Translations under genes and position numbers: made by a program
NCBI GenBank assembly: GCA_942486035.1
Contig: CALNXK010000007.1
Coordinates: forward strand, 126,501-190,500
Length of the DNA stretch: 64,000 nucleotides
Direction of reading: 5' to 3'
Source: Porites lobata
Lineage: Eukaryota > Cnidaria > Anthozoa > Scleractinia > Poritidae
Shown: positions 1 through 11,271 of the stretch, piece by piece
How positions within the stretch are numbered: the first letter of the stretch is position 1
Layout of the letters: every line of letters starts with the position of its first letter
The notes under the pieces: model-generated
Told to the model about the DNA's origin: nothing
Seen by the model: only the letters and a program-made list of their open reading frames with translations
Database searches by the model: none

Positions 1-268
1 TGATTAAAAGTAAATGCACAACAAACATCATATGAACATTATTAATCAGTTAAAACAGAAAGACACCCCCCAAAAAACATTATCAAATGTTCTTCCCTTC
101 ACTTTCTTTTCAAAATGGTGGATTGCATTGGTTAGCGTCGTCACAGCGACGACATTAGTAATAATTAGTAACTAGAAATTACCCAGCATTTTTTCCACGA
201 GAGGAAAATGGCAAAAAGGATAATTTGCTACCCTGTTAGTTGCTGACTGTCAGTATCGCCCCATGTAA

Positions 269-512
269 GGGATTCCGGAAACCGGGAACCTTTTACTGTT
301 GAATCCGGAACCACGCGAACGTTTACTTTCGGATTTGGAGTCCCGGGCTTTGGAATCCGGATTACAGCTCAATAAATACGGAATCCCACTAAAGATTGGA
401 GTCCGGAATCCACGTTCCTCAGACAAAGAATCCGCAGTTCAGTACCAGGAATCCGGAATTTACGGCTCGGAATTCAGACTCCAAGACTGTCTTGGAAATT
501 TTTTTACATGGG
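269..512. repeat. GGAATCC/TCCGGA-rich degenerate repeat, copy 1
   Basis: Dense irregular repeats of the words ATCCGGA and GGAATCC, ending in CCAAGACTGTCTTGG. The same family recurs inverted at 19428-19612 and direct at 53960-54135. The open reading frame across it is a by-product of the repeat. Confidence 0.6.
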
Positions 513-874
513 GCCAATCAGTAAGTAGGACGAGCGAAAAGAAATTAGCAATGAAAAAATGATAAAATAAGGGGAGGGTTGGGAAGAGAAAGGCGTATGG
601 ACTAAACAACCAGTAATGACATAGTTTGCGGTGTACTGGAAACTAAAGCTGCTTTGCCTCCAGACTCTAGCACAAGCACTTTTGTCGGTTTGCCATCTAC
701 ACTTTCGTGTCCGAAGTCACTGGGTAGTTTACTTACATAAACGGCCAAAAGCGAGGAAAAAAAAAACAAGAAGAAAACAAACAAAAAAACAAACAAACAA
801 ACAAAAGATAAGAAAGAACTGTTTCATTCTAAACAGTCTACAAAGTAGACGACCCACTAAAAGATTTGTCGAAC

Positions 875-960
875 TAGTCTACCTAGCAGGCGCTTAGAAG
901 TAGTGGGCATAAGAAAAAACGGGAGCGCAACTCTTTTACAAGCGCCTCCTACGCAGACTA
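875..960. repeat. Short foldback element (TAGTCTGCGTAGCAGGCGCTT family)
   Basis: The ends are inverted repeats: AGTCTACCTAGCAGGCGCTT on the left and AAGCGCCTCCTACGCAGACT on the right. It is an internally deleted relative of the longer foldbacks at 33238-33403 and 47383-47548. Confidence 0.65.
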
Positions 961-1041
961 TTGTCGAAGACGCTAGAAAAATGCTGCAGGAGAGTTTTGC
1001 CCTGCTATTATTCGTTTAATACAACTTGCAACTGTACTTAC

Positions 1042-1191
1042 TTAGGCTTGCGTCAAGTACATAAGGTACGACTCCATCAGGCCACCTCATTACCATATCA
1101 GTTACAATATCCCGCTTGTTTCTTGATTTGTCCGCCGCATTCAGGATGCGTCTAAGGTTGTCTGTCATGAGTATATCGCCCTCTATTATTT
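1042..1191 (-). CDS. Astacin-like metalloprotease, exon 2 (prodomain to start of catalytic domain)
   Basis: A 150-nt minus-strand exon between a TTTCAG acceptor (1192-1194) and a GTAAGTAC donor (1041 downward), phase 1 at both ends. The translation contains EGDIL, then RRILNA, a basic KRD stretch, and RWPDGVVPYVLD. Astacins carry an E-G-D-I prodomain segment, an R-N-A start of the mature enzyme and W-x-G-V-V-P-Y-V near the N terminus, so the order and spacing fit. The zinc site (HExxHxxGxxH) would lie in later exons, which are not found between 1041 and 1 and are expected beyond the left edge. The family call is fairly safe. Activity cannot be judged, and the usual mature N terminus is altered (ILNA rather than RNA). 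Confidence 0.62.
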
Positions 1192-3660
1192 CTGAAAGGC
1201 GTGACAAGAAATGAGACAAAATTCAGGAACTCCCTGGTGCATCATTGGTTTTCGGGCTACCGGTGCGTCATCAGGCTTGTTCAAATCCGCGTTACCGCAG
1301 TAATGTAGTTTCAAAATCCTATGAATTCTTTTTCCTGTTTTTTTTTCCTTAAAAGTAGTTTAATTTTCCCCTCAGTCAATTCGTCTTCCAGAGAACACTC
1401 TTTTGTTTTATATGTTTTATAAGAATATTGGAGCAGAAGTTTGTGAAACTTTAAGACTATATTGCAAATTGAGTAGATTTGTATTTTTTGCATTGAAAGT
1501 TTGTAGACTTTACTGTAGAGTTATACTGTTTTCAACAACTGAAACCGCACAAAGTTGTCCTTTCTCTAAGCAGCAAAACTTTCCAATAAAACAATAAAAA
1601 CCTGCTCTAGTCGACAGTTCGATGCTTTTAAAAAAGGCAATGCGATAAACGCACATTGTAAAACATACCGATATGTATACAGCATGAACCATGAACTAAA
1701 CGGCAAAAACTTAAATGTCATAATCTATAATCTAGAATAGACCGTTACGCCGAGAACATGATCGAAACCGAGAACATTTCAAACCAAATGTTCCTAATTA
1801 AGACGAGAGAAATCGTCATTTTAGCGCGCGTTTTTTTCGCACCAAAATTTAATTGACACTGTACAAATGAGAACGCAGACGGATGCTCTCATTTTTTCGC
1901 CTTTTTTCACCAGGTTCAACACTTAAGTATCTTAAGAATATTTTATATGAGATTTTTTGGTATTTTTTATATTGGTTTGGGGAATTAAGATAAACCGACG
2001 GGTGCGTATTATAACTTGCCATAATCCAATGCTTTGATGTTTTTGTTCAAGGTTGAATGGTTTAACTATATAAAAATGATTCGTGTCCAATTTATTACTG
2101 TGATAGTTCTTTCTGTTCAGTAAGGTTATTTATTGTATCATTCCCTTTGAAGAGCGGAAAGCATGATCACAGTGTTGCGCATTAATGGGTGTCGGCAAGA
2201 GAGAATGAGCTCTCTCTCTCTCTCTCTCTCTCTCACTTGGTGTCAGTCGACCGCTTGCTGAGAAAAAATCGATCCCGTTTTAACGACACTTCACGAGGCA
2301 GAATAAGAGCGAGTTTATCTTTATAGTTTGAGACCAACGGTAAGTACGAGATTGAGTTTGAGAAGAACTTTGTAATAATTTCCAGCCCGCCAGCAGCTGA
2401 ATACTTCAAAACTCTCCACCCGGCAGTTCAGATCAGAATGCTGTTGACCCGCCGTCGCCAGATTAGACAGTCACTTCAGTTAAAAAATGGTTCAGCAGTG
2501 CCAGCCACTGAGAGCACATTGTAGACTTCGTGTTTCAAACTCGTAGTCAATTATAGATGAAAATATAACTCTATCCTAACCCTGTTCAACAATGTCTGCC
2601 CAATTTTTAACAGATTCAGCCGAAGCCATGACCCTAATTAACCCTTGTTACTAATGTTGCGAAGAACGGATTGATCCCGGTATCCTAAATATGCGTAATG
2701 TAAAGAAGCAAAAATGATAATAAAAAACCTTACCACCAAAAAAACAAGCTCTTTTAGAACTGAATGCCAAATGAATTTACTTTTAATAAAATACTTACTA
2801 AAAATAAGCACTAACAAAGTTTGTGAAAGGCATCGCCCAGTGTCAAACTGATCTTAAAAACTTTTTTTTGGCTCGAAGATTCCTGGTTAAAATGTCTTTC
2901 TACGAAGCTTTTATCGCCGGTAATTAACCGTTTCCAAAAATATTAATTCTGACATAAACATCCGGCCTTTGAATTAGGTGATACTGGCCTCCGTGTTCTT
3001 ACGATAAACGTTGTCTTTCCCCGGTGAAACTAACTTTCTTGTTTATTAAGTAAAGTCAGTTATTTTTCTTCTTATAGCTAGCGGTGGCTTGTCAATAAAC
3101 GGCTGTGTCAACATTGATCTGAATCATGACTGATAGATCTGTAGGAATGAATTGCTTACATTTATTTAATTTTTTACTTATTTTTGGTCCATCGTAAAAC
3201 AGAATGAGCCCGACTGATAACTTAGCCCACTATAGTAGGTCGCGTGATAACAAAATAAGCTACTAAGCAATCTAAAGTGTACTATCATGATAAAAAAAAA
3301 TCGAATCTAGAGTGCACGAAATACATTTTTGGATCACCCAACGTTATTTTCCGACACTATCAAATGATAAATTACAGCTGTTGCAATTTTTCAAACTTCG
3401 TTTACTGGCATTCACTCTGGGGTGATTTCATTAGCATGAAGAACGTCCATAGCCTAAGGGTAAAAACGTATATCATACACGTCTTTATAAAGTCTTTATG
3501 ACCAAGAAAAATGATTCGTCCCTTACGAGATGCATGGTTTCGAAAGATAGTGTTTCAAAGTCTTAAAGGGAGAGTACATGATCAAATCATGAGTTGTTAG
3601 AAATTAGCCAGTTGTAACTGGGGGCATTGACTGACTCAGTTTGACTGTCTGCCTTCTTAC
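1192..3660 (-). other. Proposed intron 1 of the astacin-like gene
   Basis: This stretch of about 2.5 kb is AT-rich with no supported exon. It holds a TC dinucleotide run at 2211-2234. Short open frames at 1311-1597 and 3277-3501 have no recognisable domains and are taken as chance. Confidence 0.4.
2211..2234. repeat. (TC)n microsatellite
   Basis: Twelve TC units in a row. Confidence 0.9.
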
Positions 3661-3784
3661 CGTATCGGTCGTGTTGCTTGTTGATTGTACGGCGTTCACA
3701 TGGAGCCGCTTCTGCTTCTTTTATACATTCCATGGTGATAAGTATCTCCAGTGAAGTTAACACAGAAATCAGTAGTGATTTCAT
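3661..3784 (-). CDS. Astacin-like metalloprotease, exon 1 (signal peptide and start of prodomain)
   Basis: First coding exon on the minus strand. It opens with an ATG at 3784 and encodes a hydrophobic signal peptide (MKSLLISVLTSLEILI...) followed by a short basic stretch ending HDRY. The reading frame runs on to 3587, but a strong donor (GTAAGA) sits at 3660, and splicing there leaves phase 1. That phase matches the acceptor of the exon at 1191, which gives a continuous frame into an astacin prodomain. Intron 1 would be about 2.5 kb. Signal peptide, splice sites and frame are seen; joining to the 1.0-1.2 kb exon is inference. The alternative is an unspliced 65-residue secreted peptide. Confidence 0.5.
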
Positions 3785-4443
3785 CGTGTTACAGCAGTGC
3801 TAATGATGAATTCCTTGTCGTAGGCGTGAGTGACCGTAACGAGGGAATGAGTGTGCTGTAATGTACAGCTGAAACTTAAATGCAAACAAAACATTTTTAA
3901 TATGTTTATAGTGTTCAAATCCCAGATTAATTTGCATACCTCAATTGTCTACGTATAGTAATTGATATGAAACACTTATACTGACGAGAAAGTGGTTATT
4001 GGGGCGTGAAGGTCGCCCTTGACTTATGCCCACGTATAGAGGCTTACACGTACAAGCCTCTTCCGGCAATCCGTCCGGCCGGTAAAGTAGTGAACAATTC
4101 AGTTTGAAGGGTATAGTATTCTAATGTGACGGATAAAACGACATTGAAATCAAGGCAAGAGTCTTTCAGGCCATAATTGTAATAAAGTTGAGGAGTACCG
4201 TGTTTGCTGTGGTCAACAGACAAGTAAGAAAAATGGCACCGCAGTAATGATGAAACTGAAGGCACGTTTTACTCGTTGCCAAGCATCTTCACTTTTACCT
4301 TTTACGTGTTGCCAGACAGACTACTTTTCCTTATATCCGGTTATTTGCATCGAACTCCCGAGAAATGTTTGAGTTATCGAGAGTCGACTGTAGAACTAAA
4401 CCATTAAATCATAATTATAGAAGAATCAGTTTTTATACACAGC

Positions 4444-4478
<35 letters not shown>

Positions 4479-4830
4479 CTGCAGCAGCAGCAGCAGTAGT
4501 TGTCAACATTAATTCGGGTCTTATACTTCTCCGGCAATTCGAGTGAAACAAATCTGCAAATAGCTGTAGCTGAGATTATTGGCGCGAATATCAAATGAAG
4601 ACGCCCGTGTCAGTTTCCGCCAAATCTGATGTTTTGAAGAGCCCTTGGTAAACTAGTTAGTCAATGATAACAGAAAAATAGATCTGAAATAATACTGTAT
4701 TAATGCGTCTTTGTTAGTGTTAATTGATTTTTTAAAAACGTTGACGACTGAATCAAGTCAGACAGGACAAAATAAAAGAGAAATTAACGCGAGAATATCG
4801 TTACACATATATAGAAAATCAGTGAAGTTC
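3785..4830. other. Intergenic, no gene seen
   Basis: Upstream side of the astacin exon 1. Apart from the triplet repeat I see no exon-like frame with splice sites, no tRNA and no clear transposon end. A single GAGTTATCGAGAGTCGAC motif at 4372 resembles the ends of the 45.65-46.4 kb repeat. Confidence 0.4.
4445..4500. repeat. (GTG/GTA/GCA)n trinucleotide repeat
   Basis: An imperfect triplet tract that changes from GTG to GTA to GCA units. Confidence 0.85.
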
Positions 4831-4928
4831 CTACGGGAGTAATACCCTAGGGATATGATACGGATGCTTCATAGCCTGCGCGCGCAGAGTTAGGAATGGC
4901 ATGTAACATACCCGGGGGGGAGACTCCG

Positions 4929-5178
4929 CATATGAATGGGGTGGGGATGCTCGTCGGAAATTTTGAATTAAATCCGCTAAAGGAGACCGATTTGGGCGTA
5001 GCCCAAGTTCTTTTTTTACCCCTAAAAGAGACCATGTTAAAACACAGACAATATATATATTTTTTACATTTTTTCGCGTGGAACCCTAAACGAGACCTTC
5101 ACGGCTAGTGAAGTGAGATCAAAATCCGAAATTTACACCCCTAAGCGAGACGACGAGCATCCCCACCCCTTTCATATG
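4929..5178. repeat. Foldback/TIR element with 28-nt arms
   Basis: The left arm starts CATATGAATGGGGTGGGGAT at 4929 and runs into GCTCGTCG. The right arm is its inverse, CGACGAGCAT through CATATG at 5151-5178. The interior has recurrent 'cctaaa(a/c)gagacc' words. It is probably a non-autonomous DNA transposon; the open frames over it are not genes. Confidence 0.6.
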
Positions 5179-5234
5179 AACAGTTCAGATCAAACCTCGT
5201 TACTACTTAGACGACCCAGGGAGCCAGGTTCACC

Positions 5235-5374
5235 GGATAATTATACCTTTCTGGGAATCTACCTACCTACCCCTCCCCTAAGCCAACATTAACAGTTACT
5301 TCTCACTTAGGGCAAAATGTTGGCTTACGGGAGGGGTAGGTGGGCAGTTTCCGAGAAACGTGTAATTATGATCC
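5235..5374. repeat. MITE, 'CTGCCCACCTACCCCTCCCC' family, copy 1
   Basis: The inverted ends read inward as ATAATTATACxTTTCT...CCTACCCCTCCCCTAAGCCAAC and the inverse. The middle holds TCTCACTTAGGGCAAAATGTTGGCTTA. A second copy lies at 18780-18917. Confidence 0.72.
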
Positions 5375-5952
5375 TCGGCTAGCTCACTTTGCCAAGAAAA
5401 CTAAGAAGCCATTGCGTGAGGATTTTAAGACTCTAGAAATCCGGTCCAACTGTGCGGTTTTAATTCATTAAGCCGATGTTTGCTAAAAGCAACATAACAG
5501 GAAAAGGGAGGTTCCGGTTGAGTGATGACCCACTGAGAAGATACATTCAGAACTGATACATTTGCACGAATAGTGTTCTTGGAATAGCTAAGAAAAAATA
5601 TATATATACTTGGTCCAGCAGTGAGTATTTCAGGTCTTACTCGGAATTTTTTTCCTTCTCTACTGGACAGTTTCCATTAGATTCTCTTTTGTGGAGGGCG
5701 TAGGAAAACTAAAAGTGATACCTTCGTAGTTCTCGGGTTCAACCAGCTCTGATCCTGTTAAAATGTCCATGAAAATGTGTTTAAGTTAGGTCTTTTTATC
5801 GTATTGAAAACTATTTAACAACTTCCTGCTATGAAAAACCTGGAAATTGCCTGTGTCAGAGGCACATTCAGTTAATGAGGACCTCAACAAGCAGACGGTG
5901 CCCGAAGAAAACGAATAAAGTACGCCGCGCGCAAAGGGGGGGGCACTTAATA

Positions 5953-6037
5953 TCTTTTGTTTATGATTTATTTGCCTTATAAAAACAGTTTAGTACACAA
6001 GAATAAAATGAATATTTTAATCCAGTTCATGAACATC
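5953..6037. repeat. Direct repeat left of a truncated MITE
   Basis: A segment beginning CTTTTGTTTATGATTTATTT and ending CAGTTCATGAACATC. It is repeated almost exactly at 6314-6389; the left copy has about 8 extra bases (GTTTAGTA). Confidence 0.7.
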
Positions 6038-6313
6038 GGAGACGTCGGCGATGGGTTTCGCTCATTACCAACCCTTCTAAATCGTCGGGATCCAGTCTCC
6101 CTATCATACATTGGTGTACAACATACAAATTTCAATTTTTGGCGCACTTTCCATTCCTTACCGCCAAATTCAATATCGAGAGTATCTGGGACAGACTTCT
6201 GGCGATTCAGATCCGATCAATATCGGCAAATCTGAGACGGTCGGCAAAAAGTAAAATCCCTGATCGTCTGGGATTCTCCCGGCATATGAACTGACCAGGC
6301 TAGTGCAGGGTGG
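6038..6313. mobile_element. Truncated MITE, relative of the 7797-8284 element
   Basis: Nearly the same sequence as 8017-8290, including the right terminus CCCGGCATATGAACTGACCA. The left half and its TIR are missing. Both copies translate to a similar 60-90-residue frame, which is repeat sequence rather than a gene. Confidence 0.65.
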
Positions 6314-6389
6314 ATCTTTTGTTTATGATTTATTTGCCTTATAAAAACACAAGAATAAAATGAATATTTTAATCCAGTTCATGAACATC
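6314..6389. repeat. Direct repeat right of the truncated MITE
   Basis: Second copy of the 5953-6037 segment, reading into new sequence after GAACATC. It is far longer than a normal target-site duplication. Confidence 0.7.
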
Positions 6390-7609
6390 ATGCACACCGT
6401 GTCGATACCAATCGCTGCATTTCGCCGGGACATCCGCTTAATGTAAATGGATGATTAGGTGTCCCCCACGAACTCAAGTGTCAATGTGTTTAGCACGCAA
6501 GCACATATTTTGGACACGACACTGTTAAACGATCTTTTCACTGCTTCTGCTGGAAAAGAGACCGACGTTTCCGTGTGGTCGTCCGAGCCATATGCAGTGC
6601 CTTTCTGGGTTCTCTGTTGTTTTAAAACCCTTTGTGATTTGGGAATCGATATCGAACCCGCGTCCACCCACTCTGTAAGCTTCTATAGACTAGAACTCCA
6701 CAAACTTGCCGCGATTATGGATATGTTTTCTCGCCAAATATTCATTCGCCGAGGCCCCTCCCCCAAAGCCCAGCCCCTCACTCTATTACTACCATTTTCT
6801 ACTCTTTCATATCTAGCCGAATTTTTGAAAACGTGCTGCTCGAAAAGGCCCAGAATATTCGCACGTTGAGAATTTTCGTAGGAAGCTTGCTGTCTTGGTT
6901 GGTCTCATCATCAAACTCAGTCCCTGAGGTGACTTGCCATGGGATAGGAAGGGGCCTTCATGTCAATCCCTAGGGGGAAGGTTGCTGCAAAAGCGTGGTA
7001 TGTTGGTCTCGATGTTCAGTTAGTCTCTTTGGAGAATTAGTTCACTGATCATGTGTCTGCTTTAAGTCGTCATAGCAAATTCTTTAAATGTTTCAGGCCG
7101 ATTGGCCAATGAAAGGATTCTCCACACCCATGTACTAGGCTGCGGGGCCGTGTCAGGTCGGAGCGGGGGGGGGGGGGTGATATGGCCTTGAATTCTCTGC
7201 TTAGGGCTTGCTTAAGTCTCAAGCTGCCTCTGTCATGTAGAGCCTTAACGCAGCTACAGAGATGGCCAAGTTGAGAGTGTCTTTTTGATGCGGGACTTGA
7301 ATATTTCTTTGCTAATCAGGAGAGCTACCTTACAAGGCTTATAGGTAAGAGCTGAGTTTCTTTACAATATTCACTTTATTTAGGTCAACTTAGGCTCTGT
7401 GGCCTACTTAGTAGCCAGCTGGTGCGGTTTTCATAAATTCGGCTAGATATAATTTTATATTTTGAAATCCCTTCCACGTAATTACCTCAGTGAAGCCTGA
7501 AAAGATATAAATAAATAAATTGCCAATCCTTAGCTGTCTTCGGACTGCAATCAATTTTGTTAGTGTATTACTTGAAAAGATATCCCTATTTGGGCTGGGC
7601 CTCCCCGTA

Positions 7610-7674
7610 CAACCTCCTCCCCAGGGCTTTTCCCTCACCCATTTTTTGAGGGAAAAGCCCTGGGGACGAGGTTG
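7610..7674. repeat. Short perfect-stem hairpin (CAACCTC..CCCCAGGGC)
   Basis: CAACCTCCTCCCCAGGGCTT followed by TTCCCTCA pairs with TGAGGGAAAAGCCCTGGGGA CGAGGTTG around a loop of about 9 nt. It is a typical coral-type foldback remnant. Half of the motif (CAACCTCGTCCCCAGGG) also occurs at 15041, just after the 1250-residue gene. Confidence 0.6.
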
Positions 7675-7796
7675 CTTCCCGTGTAGTCCATTATGGAGAA
7701 ACCCCCCTCCCACCCACCCCGGGAATGTAACCTCCAAGAATTTCCATATGGGAACAGAGTCGACAAAACACAGTTAAACTCGGCATGTCACTCCTA

Positions 7797-8284
7797 AGCC
7801 TGGTTTTCATATGTCGGGAAAATCCCAGACGATCGGGGATTTTACCGTTTCCCGACTGTCCCAGATTTTGCCCACTAAAAACTCGAAATCGCATATATCG
7901 TTTAGGATGGACGGAGACAAATCTGGAGAATCGAGAGCGTTTCTATTTTCCCGACACGTCCCAGATTTCTGCGATGGTCGGCGATCATTCCCAACAAATG
8001 AAAACTGAAATTTGTACCGTCGGAGAAGTCGGCGATGGATTTCGCTGATTACCAACCCTCTAAATCGTTGGGATCCAGTCTCCCTATCATACATTGGTGT
8101 ACAACATACAAATTTCAATTTTTGGCGCACTTTCCATTCCTTACCGCCAAATTCAATATCGGGAGTATCTGGGACAGACTTCTGGCGATTCAGATCCGAT
8201 CAATATCGGCAAATCTGAGACGGTCGGCAAGAAGTAAAATCCCTGATCGTCTGGAATTTTCCCGGCATATGAACTGACCAGGCT
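7797..8284. mobile_element. Full-length MITE of about 488 bp with long TIRs
   Basis: The left end starts AGCCTGGTTTTCATATGTCG and continues to GGGATTTTAC. The right end GTAAAATCCCTGATCGTCTG...CATATGAACTGACCAGGCT is its inverse. No transposase is encoded. Confidence 0.72.
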
Positions 8285-8389
8285 AGTGCAGGGTGGATTT
8301 TTATAATCAGACAGATTTGCGAATTGGTGTAGACGATTGAAACCAGATATTTTCGAACTCAATTACGTCATAAACTAGGCTGTAGGCTT

Positions 8390-10515
8390 TAAGGGACGGA
8401 CCATTAGAAATAACAGGAGCGGGGGGTGAAAAATTTTCGGTGCATGAATTTTTCTTTTAAGCCCACTTGTCTGCAATTTTTTCTTCTGAGGCACAAGCTT
8501 TGTAGGAATTTTTTCCCCACACCTTTCTTCTTAACAGTATTAAATCGTGAAAAACATGGAAGCAATGTGTTTTTCACTAAGGACAACGAAAAATAACAAG
8601 CGCTTGAAGAAGAGCCACAAAGAGAGTGATGAGATCCTCGGAAGTCGTGAAGTCAATTTTGACTATCCATACAGTGTGGTTTTATTTAAGTATCTTATAA
8701 AGGCATAGTGGTTCAACTTTATCCTTGGTCTAATATTTTATATCTATCCTTGTTTTGACTTAGTTTGTCATAAATTAGCATATGAAAAAGCAAATTCGAA
8801 ATTAATCCAGGGACAATTTTAAGAAAATTGGCAGCTGCTCTTCATTTTGTGTAATACAGATTATCCCAAAATCATGAGTAAAATTACTTTTTCATTACTG
8901 TTAATTCGCCCTTGGCGCCTCAATTGCATCTGCAGAAATAAAAAAGACTACCGTAAAATTCCGAAAATAAGCCCCGGGGCTTATATTTTTCAAAGGCCCT
9001 TTTTGAGGGGCTTATTTTTGGAGGGGCTTATATTCGGAGGGGCGTATCTACGGAGGAAAATTGCGTCTCAAAATCGATTGGGCTAGCCTGGCTCATAGTT
9101 GGAAGTAGATTTACCGTTTTTGCTCAGTTGTTTTACTTTGTATTTGAGGGCAATTTTCCAAGTACAAGCCCCAGGGGGCTTATATTTGGAGGGGCGATTT
9201 AACGGAGGGCTTTTTTGCGTTACCGGTTTGCGGGGCTTATATTTGGAGGGGCTTATACATGGAGGGGCTTATTTTCGGAATTTTACGGTCTTACCCCTGT
9301 TAAAACATGGCATTGAGGGCCAATTAACATATTATAAGACAAAAGAATACCTGCCATTTTGGAATATGGTGCACATATTTTGTTCTTTTGTCCGTCGTTA
9401 CTGTTTCGGAAATAAAAAATTATATACTGTTATTTATTGGTTGAAATTTCCACTTCACAATTGAGCCAGAATACCAATAGTTACAAAGCAGTAGCTGCAC
9501 TTCAATTGATCCAGTATTTTTGTTGTTTTGACTATTGGTACAATTTCATATTAAAACCAAAATTACCCTGTCAGATACTTATTGTTGGGGGTGTTATTAA
9601 TTTAAGAATATTGTTTTTCCGGCCCAGGCTGAATATTCTTATTTTTCAGATTTTAGGCTGAAAATATTCTTGAATTATTCTTAAATTATGACATTTCCGT
9701 TTTAGAATTTATTGGGGTATATCTATATATATTCATGTAAATTAGCGTTGAACATTTTGTTATAGCTAAAGTTTCGCCGTTCAGAGAAAGGAATAATTTT
9801 ATACGGTGAAGTTAAAAACATTTGTATTGTATTTACAGATGTTTCAACACACAAAATTATATCTATTCTTTTTGCCTTGCTTTATTCTTAAAATATTTTT
9901 ATTTCGCAAATTCAGCCTCGATATTCTTATAAAATATATTCTTATAAAAAAAAAAGAGTGTATTCAAATATTAAGAAACAGAGGCACTTCAATGCATCCA
10001 ATATACATTTTGTGTTTTGATGTTAGTGTTTCATATTAAAACAAAATTATACTGTCATCAAAAGAACATAATTGGACAGTGTCCTATTATTGTATTATGG
10101 CTCTTGACTGACATTAATTATTGAAAATTTCCATTTTTAATGGCGAAAATGTTATATTTCTTATATTACTTAATGTTCTATCAAAAGTATTTTTAAATAC
10201 ATTTTATATCTGGAGAGAGATATTTTTTTATTATAATTATTTGCGATGGCAATTTAAGTGGTAATGATGACTGTGTAGAAAGCAAGCTCATTCCTATTTG
10301 TTTTGTTGTATGAAGAAATATCAAACAGTTGTTTTCAAATAAAAGTACTGAAGCACAAATTAAGAATTTCAATTCTCTGAATGAATTGTTTGAATTGTTT
10401 TGTTACCTTTTCCCCCCTTATCCTATACTTTTAACAGGACTGATTTTTTTGTGGGGGGGAGGGGGGGCGGTAATTGTCACCCCACCTCCGGTTATTTCTA
10501 ATGGTCCGTCCCTAA
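8390..10515. mobile_element. 2.1-kb interval bounded by inverted ends TTAGGGACGGACCATTAGAAA
   Basis: The left end has AGGGACGGACCATTAGAAAT then AACAGGAGCGGGGGG. The right end CCGGTTATTTCTAATGGTCC then GTCCCTAA is its inverse. The same kind of ends close the short element at 18539-18764, and one end occurs at 51850-51882. The AT-rich interior encodes no recognisable transposase and carries a nested element at 8950-9289. It could be one large non-autonomous DNA transposon or two solo ends that face each other by chance. Confidence 0.5.
8950..9289. mobile_element. TIR element with GGGGCTTAT repeats
   Basis: The termini ACCGTAAAATTCCGAAAATA AGCCCC and GGGGCTTATTTTCGGAATTT TACGGT are exact inverted repeats of about 26 bp. 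The interior repeats GGGGCTTATATTTGGAGG several times. Nested in the 8390-10515 interval. Related elements are at 26704-27005, 40066-40394 and 54347-54729. Confidence 0.78.
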
Positions 10516-11271
10516 TTAAAAGTGGCGGACAACGTTCTGTTTTCAGTTTTGTTTTTGCTTATTTCCAGTCTTGTCAGGTGAATCGTTTCGACAGAAACAA
10601 AGGCGTGTAAAACGGTAAAGGTCTCTTATTTTCCCGCCCCCAGCATCCGATCAGATGTCTTTCTCGCTCATAAATTAAATAATTTAACTTTTATGTTCAG
10701 GTCACAGGGTCCAGAGGAGATTTGTTTGTCGTTAGAACATCAAAACCCGTCGAAAACCTCCGAAAAAATGGGTTATTTTGATCACGTTACGGTTTCGTTA
10801 CACATTCCATAGTCATCGATTTTCAAAAGTCGATCATCGTTTACAGTAGATTTATAAAGATGCCATTGGGCTAATTAATCGTGCTAAGCGACACTGGTAT
10901 AGACATTTTTCAAGGTGCGACTTTAAATAAGTTGATTCATTTATTCACACGAAACTCCTCTGGACCCTGTGTTCAGGTGCGATATTTCATCCATGTCTCT
11001 ATTATTAACTTGCGTAACGCAAGTCAAAATTTCGCGACAGCTGTTGCTGTTCCTCAAAAATTCCAAATATGTCACGAAATGAAGGGAATTTATAATATTT
11101 GAAAGAACGTTCTTTTTATAGATAAACGAAGTGACTCAAACCTAGACTACACGTGCGTGACACGGGAAAACTTCGTGACGGCTTTTGATTTCGCAATCTT
11201 TCCAGGTATCGAAACCGAAGTACATGGAAATAGAACTCGTCGAAGAGGGATTTTGCAATCACTGAGGAACG
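10516..11271. other. Region upstream of the 1250-residue gene
   Basis: No exon or element was recognised. It should hold the promoter of the gene starting at 11272. I could not place a convincing TATA box or initiator. The words CTCTGGACCCTGTG (10956) and its inverse CACAGGGTCCAGAGG (10703) form a separated inverted repeat. Confidence 0.35.

Noticed and set aside
6459..6869. Open frame of about 136 codons
   Set aside because: Begins with GTG, has no recognisable domain and no splice signals that help; the opposite strand has an equally long frame. Repeat-derived sequence is more likely.
7408..8277. Cluster of open frames on both strands
   Set aside because: They translate the 7797-8284 MITE and the 7610-7674 hairpin.
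9099..9464. 121-codon frame with GLYLEG repeats
   Set aside because: The repeats are translations of the GGGGCTTATATTTGGAGG array of a transposon.
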